NCBI RefSeq assembly: GCF_000003815.2
Contig: NC_049981.1
Coordinates: 22,523,358 to 22,587,357 of the forward strand
Reading direction: 5' to 3'
DNA length: 64,000 nucleotides
Source of the DNA: Branchiostoma floridae
Lineage: Eukaryota; Chordata; Leptocardii; Amphioxiformes; Branchiostomatidae
The translations under genes were made by a program, and so were the position numbers. The notes beneath the pieces are model-generated. The model worked only from the letters and a program-made list of their open reading frames with translations. It ran no database searches and was not told the DNA's origin. The first letter of the stretch is position 1, and each line of letters begins with the position of its first letter. Below are positions 57,801-64,000 of the stretch, piece by piece.

Positions 57801-60800
57801 GATTCCTCAGCTAGCAGTCCGGAGAGGAGATCCTCCAAGAGGCAAAGAGGGTCGAGGAGTAATCGATCTAGTGACAGTAATAGTAATGACTGGCGGGATG
57901 TCACTAAAAGTGATGGTCCTCAAGAGGAGCAAGGCAGTGAGAAGAAGCATAATACTGAAGGTAAAGGAAAATCAAGAAAAGCAACAAACCCAAGCAATCT
58001 GGTGAAGAAGCATTTGAAGAAAGAAGTTGGAGATTCAAACCATTGCAGTGAGGAGAAGAAGCAGATGTCCAAAGAAAGGGTAGACCTTGTGAAGAGGGTA
58101 CTCTTTCTCACAACAGGAAAAGTGGTAAAGTTCAACCAAACAGACAGGTTGCATATGCATCTGTTCCACCTCAGCTTAGAAGGCCTTCAGCAGGAGGCCA
58201 GGAGACTTGCCATTAACAAGGGACTTGGTGAAGACTGGTTGAGAGAGGAATTCCAGCCTGGGCTTGATGAAGGAGGATCTCCTAGCCAAGATCTCATTGC
58301 TAAACACACCTCTACAATGACCCGAGAAGCCTTGATCTTTGAGATCCGTCAACTCACAAAGGAATTGAACTTGAACACACAGAGTTATTCTTCCATCATT
58401 TTTAGGAAAATGAACAGAAAGGAGCTAATCGCTAGCCTCGAAGAGGTGAGGACCTTAAAACGGGAAATCTTGGCAATATCTTCGCCTCAGAGCACGACTA
58501 AAGCGAGTGGAATGTTGACAGTGAGGAAAGAAGCGACCAAAATGTCAACAGACAGTACCGGCTTTGATGACAATTCTGGAAGATCTTTGCCTCAGAGACA
58601 GGGCGATGCCCTTGTTAAGGTCATTAAGGACTCTGTCGGAGTGCCCTTTAATACTGACATAGGAGAGGAGACACAGAAGCAACTGATGATAAAGACGACG
58701 GATGATCTACACGCAGAAGCTACTGTGAATGTGCCACAAGAGTCCCAGACTGACCCTAGGTCCAAGTATCAGCTTGATGTCCGTATGGTTGGGATGCAGA
58801 AAAGCAATGCAAGAAGCGAAAACAGAAGTGAAGTTTGGAAGACGGAAACACCAGTAGATATGACAATGACAAGAAGTTTGGAGGACAGAAGATCAGGATC
58901 TATGCAGGGCAGAGAGGTCCATGTGGAGGCAGTGGTAGCCAAGGAAACAAGCCTACAGGCACTCACTGGTAAGCTGTTCTCCATGATTTGCTTTTCTTGA
59001 AACTGAACAAATATGATTGTATGGATGACATCCTCTGAAGATCCCAAGTCTTTTGGTAGTTTGTGAAAAAGAATCATGCTCATATTTGGAATGCAAGGTC
59101 TAGAAGTTTGGACCATTTGTCCAAAGGTCTCTGAGAAATTTCTTTTGTTTAGAACGGGAAACCATTTTTTCAGCAGAAATGTTATCCATGAAATCAAGTG
59201 TGTGCAGTACCATACTTTTGCAGTTAAATGTTTGTCCTAGTTTGTTATGTTGTGTTTCTTTGTTTTCATGTATTTTTATCTTGCTACCTAACGACATGCA
59301 ATCAAGAATGCTAAAAAGCATCATTATATATATTGTAGAATTTCATAATATGCCTAACAAAGCTTCAGAGATTTAAGATCATATGAAGGTAGTTTAATGT
59401 AACAAACTAACTCTAATTTACACACAGGATAGTGATAAAACCATTGGCTCAATGGTAGAAAGAGTATTTCAACACTATCCTATTAAGGCTTGTCAAGTCA
59501 ACTACAAACCACAAAATAGAAATACAAAATAAATCGTAAAATTCTACTTACCACTGTGAATCTCTAATCTTGATACAATCAGGTAGGGATAAGTGTCTAC
59601 TCACAAAGCAATCTTTATTTATTTTTCTATTTTTGCATAGTGATAGCTGTTAAATTTAAGATACATGTGAAGTCAAATCTTCTTGTAGTATCTAGTCTCT
59701 TGTAATCCGAAGTATATAAGTAGAGAAAGGTTAATAACTACATCATATCTTGCGTGCTAATTGCTGATGTCTTCAGTCTCAAACAGTTTACAAAAAACAA
59801 GCTTTTTGATACACAGTGCCCCTCTCAGAGTCAGACCAACCAGTACCTCAGCCGAATGATGCAGAAATCCAGGTCGATGCAACTGCGGACAGTTGTGGTG
59901 TTGCTATGGAAACAGAGGAGGGGGATACAGAGATTAAAACACATTCTTCTGAAGACATGAAAACGCTTGGCAGCTTAGTTGAGTACACAACAGACTCAAG
60001 TGAAGAAAGTGTTTGTCAGGAGGCGGATATGTCTGTGTCTAACTTGCTGGAAATAAAACCGGACATAATGTCAGTAAGTAAAGAAAGTTTTGGTCAAGTA
60101 GTTGAACAAGAAGAAGAAGTAAAATGCAAGCAAGTTACTGAAATGGAAGAAGAATCAGACTGCTTATTAGTTTTGGAACAAGAAATTGAAGTTGAAACAG
60201 TATGTCAAAGTGAAAACTTTCTGCAGGAAGATAATGGAGTAGAAACAAAATCAAGAAGTGAAGAAATTTTGAAGCAAGAAGTTGAAACAGAGTCCAAAAG
60301 TGAAGAAATTTTGAGGCAAGAAATTGAAAGAAATTTGAAAAGTGAAGACATGTTGAACCAAGCAGATGAAATAAAGTCCAAAAAGGAAGAAGCATTGGAA
60401 CAAGCAGATGAAAAAGAATCCAAAGGCAAAGAAAGTTTTTATCCAGAAGTTGAAACAGAATCCAAAGGGGAAGATTTTATCCAAGAAACCAAAATTGATT
60501 CAAAATGTGAAGAGATTTTGAAGAACAAAATTGAACCAGAGAGAGAATCAACATGTGAAACTGTTTTGGAGCAAGGAATCGTAGCAGAGTCAGAATCCAA
60601 AAATGAAAACATTTTACATAAAAAAATCAAAGAAGAGACAGAATCCAAAAGCAAAGAAAGTTTGAAGCAAGAGGTTAAAGAAGAATGTAGCAGTGAAAAA
60701 CCTTTAATGGAAGAAGTGAAAACAGAAGTGAAAAGTAAAGAAACTTTGGAAGAAGAATGTCAAGTTGAAGTAAAACAGAAAACAGGAGTTTGGTCCAAAA

Positions 60801-61982
60801 AGAGGTCAAAGTCAGTTGTCCTAAACAGAGAGACCAAAGACGCTCTCATTGAGGAAAACAAAGACTGGGTGGACAGGGTCCTGGAGCAGGCAACACGGCC
60901 ACCAGGGAAGGCACTGGGAAACAAAATAGACAAAGATGCTCTTTTGAAAAAGAACAAGGAATGGGTGGACAGGGTGTTGGAAAAGGCCAGGAGACCTCCA
61001 GTGAGAAACAGTGACTGTCATACTCATAGAAAGGACAAGGACATGATGTCAGAGCGAAGTAGGGATAAGTTGAGAAGGGACTCAAATAAAGCTGACACGT
61101 CAGCAAGGAGAGAAACATCGCACTTGTACCGGCAGCCATCTTCCAGAGCAAGGTGTGATGTCAGTGGGAAAAAACAAGGTAAGAGGGCAACCAGAGTTTT
61201 GATTTTAATTAGAAAAGATGATGATATAGTTTCATGCAAACATTTTATATAATCTGATAAAAATGTAGCTTAAGTTAAAACTAAAGAAGAATTTAGGTTA
61301 CTTCTGTTAACTCGCAAGTTTCAAACCTGTGGTCATGCTGTTTTAACAAAGAAAAGGAGGAGGGTGTGTCTGTGACTTGTGAGGTTGGTTTGGGACTGTA
61401 ACTGTAGGACATGTTGCTTTCCCATCTGTCCAGCTTGCTTGCTTTTTCTGTCAATTTTCAGCTTCCATTTTTACCCTTTCAGACTTTAACTATGAGGTAC
61501 ACAAGGGATGCTACGACTCCCAAACATACAAGAAGTCGAAAAAATATGACTACAACTCGCAAAAATACGACTACCCCTCTTTGACTTGGGTTGACATCCA
61601 GAAAGTGGAGCGAAGAAGTTGTGATGATAGTAGCATTGAAGATGGGGAAATCATAGATACAAGCGATGCAGACAGTGAAGCAAGTTATGACTCAGAGATG
61701 CCAGGAAGGGGAGCACAGTGTAGCAAACGCAAAGGCCACGTTGAGGAAGTAATTGTGGACTTTAAAGCGCAGGGCACAGTCCAACAACAAAGACCATGGA
61801 CTCCAGCCTACTACGTTAAGCATGTCATTGCGAGCTTGCTCTCAGCAGACAGTGAAGAAGAAGTAGAGGAATATCTGACAAAAGTGGAGGTTGCTAGGAA
61901 GATGGCCTCCCCTTCACAGTGGGAGGAGCTGGAACTGGCTCTGACCTGGTATGAGCACATCCACCAAGGAAGTAGCAAATAA
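42885..61982 (+). CDS. TASOR: TASOR/TASOR2 (FAM208)-like protein, 14 exons, 2,235 codons
   Basis: Exons: 42885-43028, 44546-44707, 45365-45465, 46109-46243, 46982-47161, 48300-48442, 50235-50341, 53315-53418, 54056-54143, 54362-54464, 54763-54907, 55530-58968, 59817-61178, 61483-61982. All introns are GT-AG and every phase matches. From ATG 42890 the coding length is 6,708 bases, an exact multiple of three. Exon 1 begins at an acceptor, so a 5' exon is missing; the true start may lie upstream, as vertebrate TASOR has about 100 more N-terminal residues. Domain order is DUF3715 (about 1-235), SPOC (about 240-415), disorder with an RS tract (about 1040-1257), helical segment (about 1318-1455), Glu/Lys repeats (about 1694-1941), duplicated WVDRVLE motif (about 1955-2014) and helical C-terminus (about 2174-2231). 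Vertebrate TASOR scaffolds the nuclear HUSH complex (with MPP8 and periphilin), which silences retroelements. TEX15 shares DUF3715 but not SPOC. The TASOR versus TASOR2 choice is open. Confidence 0.72.
43891..44286. mobile_element. MITE in intron 1 of the TASOR-like gene
   Basis: TAAGGCCTAGGAAGAAAAAT and GTGTTTCCTGTTTC at the left are inverted at the right (GAAACAGGAAACACACC, TTCCTAGGCCTAA). The interior has CCTACCGACCCTA-type blocks and no coding. Confidence 0.75.
45185..45310 (+). repeat. Dispersed repeat, copy 2 (intron 2)
   Basis: Matches 36815-36940: CTTACTAAGAAGAATAGAGG, GTGCTTGGCTAA, AAGCTGTAGCAAAGCCACAT. Confidence 0.55.
45529..45789 (+). repeat. Duplicated segment, copy 2 (intron 3)
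   Basis: Shares ordered blocks with 42539-42859, including GTGCGTCTGTTAAAAACACA and CAGTGGGGCAAAACCCTGCT. It is shorter by internal deletions. Confidence 0.7.
46468..46560 (-). mobile_element. LINE 3' end, reversed (intron 4)
   Basis: TTTATTGCAAGTTCTTGCCG and GAGGGCTATTTGCAAGTGAC match the end at 3685-3725. It is 5' truncated to non-coding sequence. Confidence 0.5.
46642..46818. mobile_element. Degenerate GTTCGCGG-type MITE (intron 4)
   Basis: TGTAAATGCATTTAAGTTCA, GCGGTAGCGGGAAAAA, CACTGTAGTCTCTTA and TTCGCAGTGGTTTTAAG follow the order of the left half of the split copy at 19686. The end is decayed. Confidence 0.7.
47197..47320 (-). mobile_element. LINE 3' end, reversed (intron 5)
   Basis: TTTATTGCATGTTCATGCCC and CAATGGGGCTAAATGCATTA form the inverse of the TTAGCCC..GGGGCA..TGCAATAAA end of the 11119 LINE family. 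Confidence 0.55.
49267..50096. mobile_element. TIR element in intron 6
   Basis: TACAGTGAAACCTGTCTATA plus GCGGCCAC at the left is inverted at the right (GTGGCCGCTAATACAGGTTT, GACTGTA). The repeat reaches outward into TATGTGTA/TACACATA. CCACTATAG-type blocks recur near both ends. The interior at 49560-49980 is CpG-rich. No transposase is seen. Confidence 0.75.
50388..50445 (-). mobile_element. CR1/L2-like LINE 3' end, reversed (intron 7)
   Basis: CTGTATCTATATAGCTGGTA and TAACCGCCC invert the tail seen at 1-85 and 9350-9395. Only the extreme 3' end is kept. Confidence 0.6.
50667..52443. mobile_element. 1.8-kb hAT-like TIR element in intron 7
   Basis: CAGGGTTCTAGCTAG at 50667-50681 is inverted as CTAGCTAGAACCCTG at 52429-52443, with TGGTG on both flanks (5-bp duplication). 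Further inward, CGCTACG-type blocks (left) and TTCGCTCCCTCG-type blocks (right) differ. Short frames inside do not show hAT transposase motifs, so it is likely non-autonomous or decayed. Confidence 0.7.
53457..53688. mobile_element. Hairpin MITE in intron 8
   Basis: The arms 53457-53512 and 53634-53688 are about 55 bp and inverted (ACCAGATCGATTTTGTTTGC against GACGAACAAAATTTGATCTG; TAGGGCATTCTC against GAGAATGCCCTA). The loop contains CATCTTAGATGGGCATGCAT. It starts 39 bases after the exon 8 donor. A partial copy lies at 15440-15545. Confidence 0.85.
55530..58968 (+). other. Exon 12: 3.4-kb disordered exon with RS tract
   Basis: One open exon of 1,146 codons after the short exon 11 (SPDYMDIDFPHDDYEVDDQV, acidic). 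It is rich in S, E, K, Q and P. Notable parts: RPVRGIFAHLKNKG; RAGTLIVPTHHRYNRGDSFY with ANLIRNPWLDDNDELMQYRH (about residue 882); an SR/RS tract at 57250-57490 with SRSRSPRRSPRRSPRR; a second R/S-rich tract at 57610-57890; and a helical stretch DLVKRVLFLTTGKVVKFNQT to TLKREILAI at 58079-58480. RS tracts mediate RNA and protein contacts in splicing-related proteins. Confidence 0.85.
59817..61178 (+). other. Exon 13: Glu/Lys repeats and duplicated WVDRVLE motif
   Basis: Positions 60050-60790 encode degenerate ~17-residue repeats around ETESKSEEILKQEV, highly charged and probably helical or disordered. They are followed by two copies of a motif: DALIEENKDWVDRVLEQATR then PP, and DALLKKNKEWVDRVLEKARR then PP, 32 residues apart. 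The donor is ACAAG|GTAAGA at 61179. Confidence 0.85.
61483..61982 (+). other. Exon 14: terminal coding exon
   Basis: Begins FNYEVHKGCYDSQTYKKSKK with a Tyr-rich YDYNSQKYDYPS, then SSIEDGEIIDTSDADSEASY (acidic), then a compact predicted-helical end: WTPAYYVKHVIASLLSADSE, EEVEEYLTKVEVARKMA and WEELELALTWYEHIHQG. No known domain is recognised in the last part. Confidence 0.85.
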
Positions 61983-61983
61983 A
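61978..61983 (+). terminator. AATAAA overlapping the TASOR-like stop codon
   Basis: AAA TAA A: the stop TAA (61980-61982) lies within AATAAA. No other AATAAA is seen up to about 62560. It may be a real poly(A) signal giving a very short 3' UTR, or coincidence. Confidence 0.35.
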
Positions 61984-62549
61984 GTACAGGAGTGCTTGTT
62001 TTTACTACATTACAGGGACATGGGTAGAAAACAAGCTTGAATGATGTAAATTGTACTTAAACTAAGTTTTGAATTGTAAAGATTTTGCAAGTTGAGTAGA
62101 GTATTTTGAGGGATGGAAGCAACATTGATTTAACTGGACTGCCCAAATTGAATAAGATTTTATTTATACAATCGTTGTGTTTCATAATGTATAGCAACCT
62201 TAATGTTTAGAGATGAAGAGACAAAATTTTGTCAATTGTGATAGAGGAGCAGCAGGTTTTTACACATTTCAAGCCATGGTCTCATGATTATGATAGTCTT
62301 TTTTAATTAGTCCAGATACAATGGGCTTGCCAACCTGTCCACAAGAACAAATTCCAACACAGATTGTGAATCTAAGTGTTTAGAAACACTGTGCATTTGC
62401 TGGGACACATGAAGTAACAGGTTTATGTAGATGATGCAGACTCTATAACACATCCTGTAAACAACATGGAAGAGACATTCCATAGAGCTAGGTTCTCAGA
62501 GACATATCAACAAATACAGACTGTCTAAACTGTCTATTGTTAATGTTGA
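61983..62549 (+). other. Putative 3' UTR or intergenic DNA
   Basis: AT-rich, non-coding, without recognised repeats. Confidence 0.4.
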
Positions 62550-62555
62550 GTAACA

Positions 62556-62874
62556 CAGGTGGACAAGTCCACTAGCCCTATTGTCCCGGGCAAGTGAAAG
62601 TGCCTATCGGGCAAGTGCATGCCCTACCGGGCAAGTAAGATCATGTTTTTATATACTTGTAAATTTTTACTGTTATAGCATCAAACATTGGTCAACATAG
62701 ATGAATAGATTGAAGCAATGATAAAAGAATTCCATTGCTGGAAGTGAAAAGTCCCAGAAAAAAATTAATTTAAATTTTCGGGCAAGTAAAAAGTTGGGTC
62801 GGGCAAGTGAAGTGAAGTTTTTTATGTGCTTGCCTGATAGGACAAGTGAATTTGAGAAAACTTGTCCAACCCTG
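62556..62874. mobile_element. 319-bp hAT-like MITE with 6-bp TSD
   Basis: CAGGTGGACAAGTCCAC at the left and AAACTTGTCCAACCCTG at the right are inverted. GTAACA is duplicated exactly at 62550-62555 and 62875-62880. The interior carries several CGGGCAAGT(A/G) blocks. Same family as 39940-40239. Confidence 0.8.
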
Positions 62875-63039
62875 GTAACAGTAATCTCAAGGGTAACCTC
62901 CCATTTGACCATTGTCCACTTATTAACCCCACATGCAAGAGAACTTGGGTATGTACATGGCAACAGGAGGCTGAATAATGTTGCTGTTGTGGCCCCTGGA
63001 GTGCCAGGTGGCACAACACAAGTTTCCTGGTTGTTTCTG

Positions 63040-63282
63040 TAGCAGGGAATGAATGTCTACAAGGAGGGGTTGCCTGCCCTGCCCCTTAAAACCTGCTTGG
63101 GGCATCTCCTTGAACACTAGACCTCCAATTTGCATCCCTTATGGAAGATGTTGCAGCCCCTCACCAAGATATCCTGGCCCAGTGACTATATCCAGGATCT
63201 TCCAGTTACCAACTGAGTGGAACTGAAAGCTCAACTGTGAGAGCTGCTACCAGTTGAGCCACATGGACATCCCAAGGCTGAA
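63040..63282 (-). mobile_element. Possible tRNA-derived SINE
   Basis: On the minus strand GGGATGTCCATGTGGCTCAA continues into CTGGTAGCAGCTCTCACAGT. TGGCTCAACTGG resembles a pol III A box, and about 25 bases on GTTCCACTC resembles a B box with one mismatch. The downstream part is not tRNA-like. A second copy would be needed to confirm it. Confidence 0.4.
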
Positions 63283-64000
63283 AGTGCTACACACAAAAAA
63301 ACCACCAGTTGCCCACTCGCACGAATGATGACAGTCAGACGAATGCAGTTGGTCATCATGCAGAAGATGGAAAGAGGCTACACCAGATGTAAAAGCCGTC
63401 GCAGCTGCTGGAACGTACAAGGTCGTGTGCACATGTAGATGACATGTCCAGCGGACAATCCACCCACTTTTCAGACTAGAAACCCAACCTCACCATATTC
63501 CTGTCCATTCTGACTCTGGCACTTAGTAGACTAGTGCAGTCTTGCCATGGCTCTGCAATCTTGAGCTGGGTGAAGGTTTTAGATGGGTTAAGGTAACAAA
63601 TAGCAGCTTTTGAATCCCACTTGTTGTGGGTATAAGCCTGAGCTCTATCAAAGAGCATAGCTAGGAATAGTGGAAGGCATTTGTTAGCCATCATTGTGGC
63701 AAAATGTCATCAATAGCATAAATTAAAGAAACATAATTATAACCATTTAACCAGCAGCTGAGCATTGTAACAAACTTCTAACAGTTCCCCCCACTAGCAG
63801 CATCCATACTAACCCAACATGTCACTAACACTCTCTTTTGCTTCCATTGTGTTGTTGACTAACCGCAACTAATGTTTTGCAGCCAATGTCTGGTGATAGC
63901 ATCTGGCTTGTTCTGACAAACCATTCACAATTAACTATCTAGAAGACTGGAAAAAGCTGAGAATGTATGCTAGCAATGTTAATTGCCTTCTGCACGGCTG
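63283..64000. other. No gene seen
   Basis: Non-coding DNA to the window end. Short frames lack domain-like content. Confidence 0.5.

Overview
The window looks like nuclear DNA of a marine invertebrate chordate, most likely a lancelet (amphioxus). The reasons are an intron-rich animal gene with GT-AG introns, a one-intron rhodopsin-type receptor gene, and very dense small DNA transposons and LINEs. The species assignment is an inference; nothing in the sequence proves it. One 100-base run of N (2842-2941) marks an assembly gap.

Two host genes are supported. Positions 382-2643 (+) hold a two-exon rhodopsin-class GPCR, best matched by melatonin-like or orphan receptors. It has a 21-residue acidic repeat in its third intracellular loop and a one-base frameshift exactly in the TM7 NPxxY motif. 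Positions 42885-61982 (+) hold a 14-exon gene whose splice phases join into one open frame of 2,235 codons. Its N-terminus reads as the DUF3715 pseudo-PARP domain followed by a SPOC domain, the arrangement of TASOR/TASOR2 (FAM208), the scaffold of the HUSH silencing complex. The rest is a very large disordered exon with an RS-rich tract, a Glu/Lys repeat exon, a duplicated WVDRVLE motif and a compact helical C-terminus. CCAAT-box clusters with possible first exons lie at 9880-10049 and 28130-28317, and two unassigned protein-like stretches lie at 28494-28796 and 37084-37351.

The rest is mobile DNA. 1-10.9 kb: LINE 3' ends and many MITEs, several with clear target-site duplications (hAT-like at 3918-4331, a 9-bp duplication at 7805-7923). 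10.5-14.8 kb: a truncated LINE tail followed by a LINE with an uninterrupted 1,176-codon endonuclease/reverse-transcriptase frame. 15-19.7 kb: a palindrome cluster and further MITEs. 19.7-25.9 kb: a three-level nest, in which a small GTTCGCGG-type MITE is split by a ~3.7 kb foldback element whose arms are mostly a 28-bp minisatellite, and one arm is split in turn by a dead LINE. 25.9-42.9 kb: mostly unique-looking DNA with a mariner-like element at 38214-39142, a composite TIR element at 35161-36739 and a minisatellite beside the TASOR-like gene. Introns of that gene carry at least six further elements. 62-64 kb: a 6-bp-TSD MITE and a possible tRNA-derived SINE.

If the TASOR-like assignment is right, the window pairs a retroelement-silencing factor with a locus dense in LINEs. 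That is a genomic coincidence worth noting, not evidence of function.
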